Below are positions 49,159 to 57,592 of a DNA stretch of 64,000 nucleotides, piece after piece (positions within the stretch are counted from its first letter, which is position 1; each line of letters starts with the position of its first letter). This stretch comes from Lentzea jiangxiensis (lineage in GTDB: Bacteria; Actinomycetota; Actinomycetes; Mycobacteriales; Pseudonocardiaceae): positions 62,001-126,000 of the forward strand of contig NZ_FNIX01000002.1 in NCBI RefSeq assembly GCF_900104175.1, read 5' to 3'. Position numbers and translations under genes: made by a program. Below the pieces are notes generated by a model. That model saw only the letters and a program-made list of their open reading frames with translations. It made no database searches and was not told the DNA's origin.

Positions 49159-49962
49159 ATGGCAGCACGGAAGCACATTTTGGTGCTGTTGACCTTGCTC
49201 GTGGCCGGGTGCACGGCCGAACACAGCGGCGCGCCCCGTCCCGCGCCGCGAGCCCCTTCCTCCTCTTTGGAGCAGCAGCCGTCCACAAAGGTGCGCACCG
49301 TTGTGGACGCTCGCACCGTCGAGCTGGCCGACGGCACGCGGGCGCGCGTCTCCCTGCTGGCGGAACCGCCGTCGTGCGTCGCTGCCGCCGCTCTGGACTT
49401 CGCTACGAAAGTGTTGCTGGACAAGGAGGTCCGGGTCAGCAGCATCACGCCGGGCGAGGTCTCGCTGGAGCTGCCCGACGGCACGGACTACGCGACGCTG
49501 GCCGTGCAGCACGGCTTCCTGCGCACCACCGGCGTCGACGGCGGCCCGCTGCTCGAGGCGGAGACCAAGGCCTCGCAGGCGAAGCTCGGCCTGTGGGCAC
49601 AGGACTGCTCCACCTCGACGCCGGCGCCACCGCCTCCCGCGCCGGCCTGCGTCGTGGTCTACCGGGTCACCGGCGAGTGGAGCGGCGCGTTCCAGGCCGA
49701 GGTGACCGTCCGCAACGTCAGCGGCGCGCTGGTCAACGGCTGGTCGTTGAGCTGGAGGTTCACCGACGGCCAGACCGTGTCGCAGGCCTGGAACGCCACC
49801 GTGTCCCAGCCGTCCGGGGACGTGGAGGTGACCGACGCGGGCTACAACGCGCTGATCGTCGTGGACGGCTCGGTCTCGTTCGGCTTCAACGGCACGGTGT
49901 CCGGGTCGAACTCCGTGCCCGGCTCGTTCACCCTGAACGGAGCGCCCTGCACGGCGGGCTAG
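49159..49962 (+). CDS. Lipoprotein with degenerate SNase-like domain and CBM2 module
   Basis: A 267-residue lipoprotein (lipobox LVAGC, C18). Residues 48-150 have the staphylococcal-nuclease OB-fold pattern (VVDARTVELADGTRARVSLLAEPPS, LEAETKASQAKLGLWA), but the DGDT metal loop is DART and the E of the TPE motif is replaced by Pro, so nuclease activity is unlikely. A Pro-rich linker (about 155-163) leads to a family 2 carbohydrate-binding module (164-267: WSGAFQAEVTVRNVSG, NGWSLSWRF, GYNALIVVDGSVSFGFNG), which binds cellulose or chitin. It may anchor the cell to polysaccharide. Confidence 0.85.
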   Translation: MAARKHILVLLTLLVAGCTAEHSGAPRPAPRAPSSSLEQQPSTKVRTVVDARTVELADGTRARVSLLAEPPSCVAAAALDFATKVLLDKEVRVSSITPGEVSLELPDGTDYATLAVQHGFLRTTGVDGGPLLEAETKASQAKLGLWAQDCSTSTPAPPPPAPACVVVYRVTGEWSGAFQAEVTVRNVSGALVNGWSLSWRFTDGQTVSQAWNATVSQPSGDVEVTDAGYNALIVVDGSVSFGFNGTVSGSNSVPGSFTLNGAPCTAG

Positions 49963-50136
49963 GTCCTGTGCCGAAGCCCCCGTTCGACGGGAGTCGCGCC
50001 TGAGGTGGTTCCCGGCCGTGCCCTCCGGCTGCCGATGTGAGCGGTCGTCTCGACGACGTCGAATCGAGGAGCACCTTTCCGTTCAGCGGAAGCGTGCTGT
50101 CGACTCCGGCGCGGTCCGTCCCTAGGGTTGCACCGC

Positions 50137-50874
50137 GTGACGACCAGCCAGCACGAGATCAGCGACGAGATCGCGAAGATCCACGCCGACTCACCGGGGG
50201 GTGCGCCGCTGCTGGACTTCCCGCCCTACCGCAGCACCCTGCTGCGCCACCCCACCAAGGAACCGCGCCACGTCGACCCCGAGGGCGCGGAGCTGCTGGC
50301 GCCGGTCTTCGGCCACTCCGACGTCGCCCCGGTCGAGGCCGACCTGACCGTGCAGCGCGGCGGCGACCCCATCGGCGAACGCATCCGGGTGCACGGCCGC
50401 GTGCTCGACGGCGACGGCCGCCCGGTGCGCCGCCAGCTGGTCGAGATCTGGCAGGCCAACGCCGCCGGCCGCTACTCCCACCAGGGCGACCAGCACCCGG
50501 CGCCGCTCGACCCCCACTTCACCGGCGTCGGCCGCTGCCTCACCGACGACGACGGCCGGTACTCGTTCACGTCGATCAAGCCCGGCCCGTACCCGTGGCG
50601 CAACCACCACAACGCCTGGCGGCCCGCGCACATCCACTTCTCGTTGTTCGGCACCGACTTCACGCAGCGGCTGATCACGCAGATGTACTTCCCGGGCGAC
50701 CAGCTGCTGGCGCTCGACCCCATCGCGCAGTCGATCACCGATCCCGCGGCGCTGAACCGGCTCATCGCGGCGTACGACCACTCGCGGTCGGAGCACGAGT
50801 GGCTGCTCGGCTACCGCTGGGACATCGTGTTGACCGGGAGCCACGCCACCTACCTGGAGCCGTCCGATGACTGA
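50137..50874 (+). CDS. pcaH: Protocatechuate 3,4-dioxygenase beta subunit
   Basis: A 245-residue intradiol dioxygenase subunit holding the iron site: PYPWRNHHNAWRPAHIHFSLFG supplies Tyr and two His ligands, and an earlier Tyr lies in GRYSHQGD. With PcaG it cleaves protocatechuate to 3-carboxy-cis,cis-muconate. GTG 50137. First gene of the pca/pob operon; it overlaps pcaG by 8 bp. Confidence 0.95.
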   Translation: MTTSQHEISDEIAKIHADSPGGAPLLDFPPYRSTLLRHPTKEPRHVDPEGAELLAPVFGHSDVAPVEADLTVQRGGDPIGERIRVHGRVLDGDGRPVRRQLVEIWQANAAGRYSHQGDQHPAPLDPHFTGVGRCLTDDDGRYSFTSIKPGPYPWRNHHNAWRPAHIHFSLFGTDFTQRLITQMYFPGDQLLALDPIAQSITDPAALNRLIAAYDHSRSEHEWLLGYRWDIVLTGSHATYLEPSDD

Positions 50875-51361
50875 GGCGACACCGGGCCAGACCATCGGCC
50901 CGTTCTTCCACCACGCGCTCGCGTTCCCGGGCGACTGCGAGCTCGTGCCGTTCGGCTCGGCCGGGTCCGTGGTGCTGCACGGGTACGTCCGCGACGGAGC
51001 CGGTGACCCGGTGCCCGACGCGATGATCGAGATCCGCCAGTCCGACGCCGCCGGTGTCGTGCCCCGCTCGGGCGGCTCCCTGCGGCGCGGGGGAGCCGAG
51101 TTCACGGGGTGGGGCCGCTGCTGCACCGACGCCGCCGGGCACTACTGGTTCAGCACGGTCGAGCCCGGCCTGCCGTTCTTCGCGGTCACGATCTTCGCGC
51201 GTGGACTGCTCGACCGGCTGTTCACGCGCATCTACCTGCCCGGTGCCGCCGGCGCCGTGGACGGGCTCGTGGCCGAGCGCGAGCCGGACGGGCGGCTGCG
51301 GTTCGACCTGCACCTGCAGGGACCGTCCGAGACGGTCTTCCTGACCTACCCGCGGACGTGA
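50867..51361 (+). CDS. pcaG: Protocatechuate 3,4-dioxygenase alpha subunit
   Basis: A 164-residue subunit: TPGQTIGPFFHHALAF at the N-terminus, VVLHGYVRDGAGDPVPDAMIEIRQSD, and LFTRIYLPG near 125. It lacks the iron ligands carried by PcaH, as normal for alpha. Overlaps pcaH by 8 bp and pcaB by GTGA. Confidence 0.95.
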   Translation: MTEATPGQTIGPFFHHALAFPGDCELVPFGSAGSVVLHGYVRDGAGDPVPDAMIEIRQSDAAGVVPRSGGSLRRGGAEFTGWGRCCTDAAGHYWFSTVEPGLPFFAVTIFARGLLDRLFTRIYLPGAAGAVDGLVAEREPDGRLRFDLHLQGPSETVFLTYPRT

Positions 51362-52461
51362 TCGTGCTCCCCGGTTCCCACCGCGCCGCCGGCCTCGTCG
51401 ACGACACCGCCCTCGTCCGGGCGATGCTCCAGGTCGAGGTCGCCTGGGCCCGCGTGCTCGGCACCCCGATCTCGGTGGACGGCTGGGTCCCGGTGCTCGA
51501 CCCGGTCGAGGTCGAGGCCGCGGGCAACCCGGTGCTGCCCCTGGTGACGGCTCTGCGCGCCAGGGTTCCCGGTCCGGTCCACACCGGACTGACGAGTCAG
51601 GACGTCCTCGACTCGGCGTTCATGCTGCTGGCGCGCGGGGCGGTGGAACGGGCCTCGGCCGACCTCGCGCGGGTCGCCGGCGCGCTGGCCCGGCTGGCCG
51701 GGGAGCACCGGTCCAGCGTGATGGCGGGACGGACGCTGACGCAGCACGCCGTGCCGATCACGTTCGGGCTCAAGGCCGCGCGGTGGCTGGTGGGCGTGTT
51801 GGACGCGGCCGGCGAGCTGGAGGCCGTGCCGCTGCCGGCGCAGTGCGGGGGCGCCGCCGGGACGTTGTCGCGCGCGGAGGACCCGATCGCGTCCGCCACG
51901 GCGTTCGCGGAGCACCTCGGCCTGGTGTGGCCCGGCATGCCCTGGCACACCTACCGCGCGCCGGTCACCCGCCTCGGTGACGCGCTGGTGCGGACGTGCG
52001 ACGCGCTCGGTGTGATGGCCGCGGACCTGCTGACGCTCGGACGGCCGGAGATCGGCGAGGTGAGCGAGGGCGCCGTGGCCGGGCGGGGCGGGTCGTCGAC
52101 CATGCCGCACAAGCGCAACCCGGTGCTGGCGGTGCTGGTGAACAGCGCGGCCCTGCAGGCTCCGGGCCTGGGCGCGCGGCTGCACCTGTGCGCGGCAAGG
52201 GCGGTCGACGAACGGCCGGACGGCGCCTGGCACGCGGAGTGGCCCGCGCTGCGGGCGTTGCTGGAGCTGGTGGTCGTGGCGGCCTCGCAGGCCGCCGAAC
52301 TGGTCGAGGGCCTCGAGGTGCACGCGGACGTGATGGCCCGGCGTGCCGGGGAAGCGGCCGCGGACCTGCTGGCGGAGCGCGGCGGCGGCACGGATCCCGG
52401 CGCGTACCTCGGCGCGGCGGAGACTTTCGTGGACGAGGCGCTGAAGCGGTGGAAGGGATGA
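51358..52461 (+). CDS. pcaB: 3-carboxy-cis,cis-muconate cycloisomerase
   Basis: A 367-residue member of the fumarase/aspartase superfamily: HTGLTSQDVLDSAFML, GRTLTQHAVPITFGLKAA, and signature GSSTMPHKRNPV near residue 245. It cycloisomerises 3-carboxymuconate to 4-carboxymuconolactone. It is shorter than the ~450-residue proteobacterial enzymes, lacking the C-terminal domain. Starts at GTG 51358 inside the pcaG stop. Confidence 0.93.
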   Translation: MIVLPGSHRAAGLVDDTALVRAMLQVEVAWARVLGTPISVDGWVPVLDPVEVEAAGNPVLPLVTALRARVPGPVHTGLTSQDVLDSAFMLLARGAVERASADLARVAGALARLAGEHRSSVMAGRTLTQHAVPITFGLKAARWLVGVLDAAGELEAVPLPAQCGGAAGTLSRAEDPIASATAFAEHLGLVWPGMPWHTYRAPVTRLGDALVRTCDALGVMAADLLTLGRPEIGEVSEGAVAGRGGSSTMPHKRNPVLAVLVNSAALQAPGLGARLHLCAARAVDERPDGAWHAEWPALRALLELVVVAASQAAELVEGLEVHADVMARRAGEAAADLLAERGGGTDPGAYLGAAETFVDEALKRWKG

Positions 52462-52468
52462 GGACGCG

Positions 52469-52828
52469 GTGTCGTACGACGACGGGATGAAGGTCCGGCG
52501 CGAGGTGCTCGGGGACGCGCACGTGGACAGGGCCGAACCGGACGAGTTCACCGCCGACTTCCAAGACCTCATCACGCGGTACGCGTGGGGTGAGATCTGG
52601 ACGCGGCCCGGCCTCGACCGGCGCACGCGCAGCGCGATCACGCTCACGGCGCTGATCGCCCGGGGGCACTGGGAGGAGTTCCAGCTGCACGTCGCCGCGG
52701 CGGTGCGCAACGGGTTGAGCCAGGACGAGATCGGCGAGGTGATCCTGCAGAGCGCCGTCTACTGCGGGGTGCCCGCCGCCAACCACGCGTTCTCCGTGGC
52801 GCGTCCGGTCTTGAAGGAGCACTCGTGA
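52469..52828 (+). CDS. pcaC: 4-carboxymuconolactone decarboxylase
   Basis: A 119-residue CMD protein: MKVRREVLGDAHVDRA, DLITRYAWGEIWTRPGLDRRTRSAITL and VILQSAVYCGVPAANHAF. It decarboxylates 4-carboxymuconolactone to 3-oxoadipate enol-lactone. It is a stand-alone pcaC, not the pcaD-pcaC (PcaL) fusion common in actinomycetes, and pcaD is absent here. GTG 52469; overlaps pobA by GTGA. Confidence 0.94.
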   Translation: MSYDDGMKVRREVLGDAHVDRAEPDEFTADFQDLITRYAWGEIWTRPGLDRRTRSAITLTALIARGHWEEFQLHVAAAVRNGLSQDEIGEVILQSAVYCGVPAANHAFSVARPVLKEHS

Positions 52829-53994
52829 CGCGCACCCAGGTCGGGATCGTCGGCGGGGGCCCTGCCGGCCTGATGCTGTCACACCTGTTGTCGCTCAACG
52901 GGATCGACAGCGTCGTGGTCGACAACAGGACCAGGCCGGAGATCGAGAACACGGTCCGCGCCGGCATCCTGGAGGCCGACAGCGCCCGGCTGCTCGTCGA
53001 CACGGGCGTGTCCGACCGGGTGTTGCGCGACGGGCACCCGCACGAGGGCATCGACCTGCGGTTCGGCGGCGAGAGCCACCGCGTGGACTTCCGCGCGCTG
53101 GTGGGCGAGCCGGTCTGGCTGTACCCGCAGACCGACGTGTTCGTGGACCTCGCGAACGCCCGCGCACGCGACGGCGGCGACGTGCGGTTCGGCGTCAGCG
53201 ACACCTCGGTCGACCTCACCGGGCCCGCGATCCGCTTCACCGACAGCGAAGGCGTGCGCCAGGAGGTGCGCTGCGACCTGCTCGTCGGCGCCGACGGCTC
53301 CCGCTCGACCTGCCGCGCCGAGATCCCGGAAGCCGTGCGCACGCACAGCTTCCGCGAGTACCCGTTCGCCTGGTTCGGCATCATCACCGAGGCCCCGCGC
53401 AGCGCCGACGAGCTGGTCTACGCGCACTCGTCGCGCGGGTTCGCGCTGATCAGCCAGCGCACCGAGACCCACCAGCGCATGTACTTCCAGTGCGACCCGT
53501 CGACCGACGTGGCGCAGTGGTCCGACGACCGGATCTGGGAGGAGCTGCAGGCCCGCGTCGCCGGACCGGACGGGTTCACGCTGAAGGAAGGCCCGATCAC
53601 CGAGAAGACGGTGCTGCGCTTCCGGTCGTTCGTCGCGGAACCCATGCGGCACGGCAGGTTGCTGCTCGCCGGCGACGCCGCGCACACCGTGCCGCCGACC
53701 GGTGCCAAGGGCCTGAACCTGGCGCTGCAGGACGTCCGCGTGCTCGCCGAGGTGGTCGAACGGGCGTTGCGCAAGGACGACCTCGACGCGCTGGACGAGT
53801 ACGGCCCGCGCGCCCTCGGCCGGGTGTGGAAGGCGCAGCACTTCTCGTACTGGATGACGACGATGCTGCACGCGCTGCCCGCGGCCACCGAGTTCGACGT
53901 CCGCAGGCAGCTCGGCGAACTGGCGTCGGTGGTCGGTTCGGAGGCGGGGTCGAGGTTCCTGGCGGAGGGGTACACGGGCTGCTGGCCCGCTTGA
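52825..53994 (+). CDS. pobA: 4-hydroxybenzoate 3-monooxygenase
   Basis: A 389-residue class A flavin monooxygenase: VGIVGGGPAGLMLSHLLS (FAD GxGxxG), NTVRAGILEADSARLL, LLVGADGSRSTCR (DG motif) and LLLAGDAAHTVPPTGAKGLNLALQD (GD motif). Length and ARAGILE-type motif match p-hydroxybenzoate hydroxylase. It converts 4-hydroxybenzoate to protocatechuate, feeding PcaHG. Last gene of the operon. Confidence 0.95.
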   Translation: MTRTQVGIVGGGPAGLMLSHLLSLNGIDSVVVDNRTRPEIENTVRAGILEADSARLLVDTGVSDRVLRDGHPHEGIDLRFGGESHRVDFRALVGEPVWLYPQTDVFVDLANARARDGGDVRFGVSDTSVDLTGPAIRFTDSEGVRQEVRCDLLVGADGSRSTCRAEIPEAVRTHSFREYPFAWFGIITEAPRSADELVYAHSSRGFALISQRTETHQRMYFQCDPSTDVAQWSDDRIWEELQARVAGPDGFTLKEGPITEKTVLRFRSFVAEPMRHGRLLLAGDAAHTVPPTGAKGLNLALQDVRVLAEVVERALRKDDLDALDEYGPRALGRVWKAQHFSYWMTTMLHALPAATEFDVRRQLGELASVVGSEAGSRFLAEGYTGCWPA

Positions 53995-54019
53995 GCGGGG
54001 CCGGTGGGACCGGCCCCGC
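53995..54019. terminator. Terminator of the pca/pob operon
   Basis: A perfect 10-bp inverted repeat (GCGGGGCCGG / CCGGCCCCGC) with a 5-nt loop directly after the pobA stop codon. Confidence 0.75.
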
Positions 54020-54142
54020 GGACGTCGCGGCGCTGCGCACGCGGCTGATGCGCGGCTCGATTCACCGAGTCCTGGCCGAGGACGTCCGCCGGAATGCTGT
54101 GGCGGCCCGTGCTGGAGACCTCCGTGGAGGCGCAAGCGGCCG

Positions 54143-54616
54143 TCAGTGGAGGACGAGCCCGCCGACCGGGACCGCGGGGACGTGACCGGTCGGCGGCCTC
54201 GACCGCGCCAGCTCCAGGCCCACGTCGACCAGCGACGCCCGGCGCAGCCCGCCGACCTCGGCGAGCGCTGTCCACAGAGGATCGAACGTGGCGCCGTCCG
54301 GTTCCGGCCGCGGCGCGCCGGTGATGCGGACGAGGTAGAAGACACCGACGTTCTGGTGCACGCCCTTCTCCGGCTGGTGGCGCTCGGCCGCGGGAACGAC
54401 CCGCGAGTCCACGCCCAGCAGGCGCTCGACCTCCGCGGCGCACCCGGTCTCCTCGGCCACCTCCCGGACGACGGCGTCGATCGGGTCCTCGCCGTGTTCC
54501 ACCGCGCCGCCGGGCAACGTCCAGTGGCCCTCGTCGAACTCCGACGCGCAGCGGACGAGCAGCACGCGGTCGTTCTCGATGCCGACGGCGTAGGCCCCCA
54601 GCCGAAAGGTCGTCAT
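54143..54616 (-). CDS. Nudix hydrolase
   Basis: A 157-residue single-domain enzyme. The Nudix box is intact: GGAVEHGEDPIDAVVREVAEETG (G-x5-E-x7-REVxEE-x-x-G), near residues 36-58. It hydrolyses nucleoside diphosphates linked to other groups, such as oxidised nucleotides or NDP-sugars; specificity unknown. It converges on the pca operon and is divergent from the ABC exporter. Confidence 0.92.
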   Translation of the reverse strand: MTTFRLGAYAVGIENDRVLLVRCASEFDEGHWTLPGGAVEHGEDPIDAVVREVAEETGCAAEVERLLGVDSRVVPAAERHQPEKGVHQNVGVFYLVRITGAPRPEPDGATFDPLWTALAEVGGLRRASLVDVGLELARSRPPTGHVPAVPVGGLVLH

Positions 54617-54705
54617 GGGACCACGTTAGTCCGGAAGGCGTCCTCCGCGAGGATGATGCCGCGCGGCGGACGCGATCTTGAACGCGCCGCTCTACCGTTC
54701 CGGTC

Positions 54706-55575
54706 ATGTTGACTGTGAGGGGGATCAGCCGGAGCTTCGGCGATCACAAGGTCCTCGACGAGGTGAGCTTCGACGTGCGGCCCGGCCGCATGACGGGATT
54801 TCTGGGCGCGAACGGGTCGGGCAAGACGACCACGATGCGCATCGTCCTGGGGGTGCTCGCCGCGCACGGCGGGACGGTGAGCTGGAAGGGGACCGAGGTC
54901 GGGCCGCAGAACCGGCCGGACTTCGGGTACATGCCGGAGGAGCGCGGGCTCTACCCCAAGATGAAGGTGCGCGAGCAGATCACGTGGCTGGGGCGCCTGC
55001 ACGGCGTCGACCGCGTCACGGCGGAGCGCAACACCGACGAGCTGCTCGAGGACCTGGAGCTGACCGGCCGGGCCGGTGACCGGCTGGAGGCGTTGTCGCT
55101 CGGCAACCAGCAGCGCGTGCAGATCGCCGCCGCGCTGGTGCACGACCCGGACGTGCTGATCCTCGACGAGCCGTTCTCCGGCCTCGACCCGATCGCCGTC
55201 GAGACGGTGCTGGACGTGCTGCGCAAGCGCGCCGCGAACGGCGTGCCCGTGCTGTTCTCGAGCCACCAGCTCGCGATCGTGGAACGGCTCTGCGACGACG
55301 TCGTGATCATCTCGAAGGGACGGATCGCGGCGAACGGGTCGCGCGAGGAGCTGCGCACCCGGCACGCCGGCGAGCGCTACGAGATCGTCGTCGCCCAGGA
55401 CGCGGGCTGGGTCCGCGACGTGCCCGGCGTGACGATCCTGGAGCTCGACGGCCCGCGCGCGGTGTTCGAGGCGGAACCCCAGCAGGTGCTCAGGACGGCG
55501 CTGGACCGCGGCGAGGTCCGCTCGTTCACGCCCGTCGTGCCCACGCTGGACGAGATCTTCAAGGAAGTGGTCTGA
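54706..55575 (+). CDS. ABC exporter ATP-binding protein (NatA-like)
   Basis: A 289-residue ATPase with Walker A GANGSGKTTTMRI, signature LSLGNQQRVQIAAAL and Walker B VLILDEPFSGLDP, followed by a ~75-residue DUF4162 C-terminal extension (GERYEIVVAQDAG to TPVVPTLDEIFKEVV). This is the NatA/drug-exporter layout. ATG or GTG at 54706. It ends 1 bp before the permease gene. Confidence 0.93.
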   Translation: MLTVRGISRSFGDHKVLDEVSFDVRPGRMTGFLGANGSGKTTTMRIVLGVLAAHGGTVSWKGTEVGPQNRPDFGYMPEERGLYPKMKVREQITWLGRLHGVDRVTAERNTDELLEDLELTGRAGDRLEALSLGNQQRVQIAAALVHDPDVLILDEPFSGLDPIAVETVLDVLRKRAANGVPVLFSSHQLAIVERLCDDVVIISKGRIAANGSREELRTRHAGERYEIVVAQDAGWVRDVPGVTILELDGPRAVFEAEPQQVLRTALDRGEVRSFTPVVPTLDEIFKEVV

Positions 55576-55576
55576 C

Positions 55577-56644
55577 ATGGCGCGCGCGTCCTTCAGCCAG
55601 GCGACGTGGCTCGTCGCCGAACGCGAGATGAAGACCCTGGTCACCACCAAGGGTTTCTGGATCGGTTTCGCCTTCACGATCATCGGCCTGTTCGCCCTGA
55701 CGGTGCTGCCCACGGTGTTCGGCGGTGACGACCCGAAGGTCGCCGTGGTCGGGTCCGCCGCGCAGGCGGTGCAGGGCAAGGCGCTCGACGTCCAGGAGGT
55801 CGGCAGCGTCCAGGAGGCCGCGGACCTCGTCCGCGCCGACGACGTCGAGGCCGCGATCGTGCCCGACGGCGCCGGCATCAAGGTCCTCGCGCTCAACAGC
55901 CCGCCGAACGACGTGGTCCGCGAGCTCGTCGAGTCGCCCCCGGTGGAGCTGCTGGCGGCGTCGGCGGTGACCTCGGGCCAGCGGTCCGTCACGGTCATCG
56001 TGTTCGGGCTGGTGTTCCTCATGTTCGGCATGGGCGGCGCGGCGATCGCGCAGAGCACCGTGACCGAGAAGCAGACGCGGATCGTCGAGATCCTCGTGTC
56101 CACGGTGCCGGTGCGGGCGCTGCTCGCGGGCAAGATCCTCGGGCACACGATCCTGACGCTCGGCCAGGTGGTCGTGCTCGCGCTCACGGCACCGATCGCG
56201 TTGCGGGTCGCCGACCTCGGCACGCTGCTGGGGGTGGTGGCGCCCGCGCTGGGCTGGTTCATCCCGTTCCTGATGTTCGGGTTCGTGCTGATCTCGTCGA
56301 TGTGGGCGGTCGCCGGCGCGCTGGTCAGCCGCCAGGAGGACCTCGGCTCCACGATGGGCCTGGTCATGCTCGCGGTGATGGGCCCGTACTTCGGCGTGCA
56401 GTTCTTCTACGAGAACCCCGCGGTGCTCAAGGTGATGTCGTTCGTGCCGTTCACCGCCGGGGTCGCGATGCCGGTGCGGTTGTTCGCCGAGCAGGCGCAG
56501 GCGTGGGAGGCGTTGCTCTCCCTCGGCATCCTCGCCGCGACCGTGGTCGTGATCCTGCTGGTCGCGTCGCGGCTCTACACCGGCTCGCTGCTGCAGACCG
56601 GTGGGCGGGTGAAGCTCGCCAAGGCGTGGGCACCGGCAGAATAG
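55577..56644 (+). CDS. ABC-2 type permease (NatB-like)
   Basis: A 355-residue permease. The N-terminal REMKTLVTTKGFWIGFAFTIIGLF is typical of ABC-2 permeases, an extracytoplasmic domain follows (about 40-140), and five or six helices fill residues 140-340. With the preceding ATPase it forms a NatAB-like efflux pump (ions, drugs or peptides). It ends 4 bp before the oxidoreductase gene. Confidence 0.9.
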   Translation: MARASFSQATWLVAEREMKTLVTTKGFWIGFAFTIIGLFALTVLPTVFGGDDPKVAVVGSAAQAVQGKALDVQEVGSVQEAADLVRADDVEAAIVPDGAGIKVLALNSPPNDVVRELVESPPVELLAASAVTSGQRSVTVIVFGLVFLMFGMGGAAIAQSTVTEKQTRIVEILVSTVPVRALLAGKILGHTILTLGQVVVLALTAPIALRVADLGTLLGVVAPALGWFIPFLMFGFVLISSMWAVAGALVSRQEDLGSTMGLVMLAVMGPYFGVQFFYENPAVLKVMSFVPFTAGVAMPVRLFAEQAQAWEALLSLGILAATVVVILLVASRLYTGSLLQTGGRVKLAKAWAPAE

Positions 56645-56648
56645 GCCC

Positions 56649-57560
56649 ATGACCGCTGATCCGATCCGCCTCGCCGTCGTCGGCCTGGGAGCCATGGGCA
56701 CCCGGATGCTGACGGCGGCGCGGGCACATCCCGGCTACACCGTGGTCGCGGGTGTCGACGTCGCACCCAGGACCCTCGACCTCCCCGTCGTCACGTCGCT
56801 CGACGACGTGCTGTCCGAAGTGGACGCGGTGTACGTCTCGACGCCACCCGCCTCGCACGCCGGGCTCGTGCTGAAGGCCTTCGCGGCGGGCAAGGCGGTG
56901 TTCTGCGAGAAACCGCTCGCCGTCGACCTCGGCGAGGCCCGCGCGATGGCCGAGGCCGCGCGGGGCCGTCCCAACGCGGTCAACTTCGCGCTGTCGGACA
57001 TGGTGGCGACGATCGAGATCGAACGGCTGCTGCCGGAACTGGGCACGCTGCGCGGCGTGGAGGTCCGGTTGCAGTTCCCGCGCTGGCCCAGGGCGTTCCA
57101 GGAGGAGGCGACCTGGCTCTCGCACCGCGAGCAGGGCGGGTTCGTCCGCGAGGTGCTGTCGCACTTCGTCTACCTCACCGACCGGCTGCTCGGCCCGCTC
57201 ACCGTCGAGTCGGTGTCGTCGGACTTCCCCGGGCCGGACGCGGCCGAGGTGGCCGCCCGCGGCGTGCTGCGCGGCAGCGGGGTGCCCGTGCACGTGTCGG
57301 CGTTCTCCGGACTGGCCGGTCCGGAGGTCTACGAGTGGACCGCGTGGGGCACCGAACGGTCGCTGCGCCTCGACCAGTGGGCGCTGCTGTCCACTTCGGA
57401 CGGCGGCCCGTGGGAACAGGTGCCGCTGGAGCAGACCGGGTCCGACCACTCGCGGCTCACCCTGTTCGCGCAGGCGGTCCGGGGAGAGCACCCGCGCGAC
57501 CTGGCGGACTTCGCGAGCGGTCTGCGGGTGGCCGAGGTCGTCGAGGCGTTCCTGCGGTAA
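56649..57560 (+). CDS. Gfo/Idh/MocA family oxidoreductase
   Basis: A 303-residue NAD(P)-dependent dehydrogenase: RLAVVGLGAMGTRMLTAARAH (Rossmann), VDAVYVSTPPASHAGLVLKAFAAGKAVFCEKPLAVD (the EKP motif, near residue 95), then the substrate domain. Members oxidise sugars or inositols. ATG 56649, 4 bp after the permease, so probably one operon with it and with the glycosyltransferase 32 bp downstream. Confidence 0.92.
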   Translation: MTADPIRLAVVGLGAMGTRMLTAARAHPGYTVVAGVDVAPRTLDLPVVTSLDDVLSEVDAVYVSTPPASHAGLVLKAFAAGKAVFCEKPLAVDLGEARAMAEAARGRPNAVNFALSDMVATIEIERLLPELGTLRGVEVRLQFPRWPRAFQEEATWLSHREQGGFVREVLSHFVYLTDRLLGPLTVESVSSDFPGPDAAEVAARGVLRGSGVPVHVSAFSGLAGPEVYEWTAWGTERSLRLDQWALLSTSDGGPWEQVPLEQTGSDHSRLTLFAQAVRGEHPRDLADFASGLRVAEVVEAFLR

Positions 57561-57592
57561 AACCTCTTGACCCGGTTCGGCAGGATCGGTGG

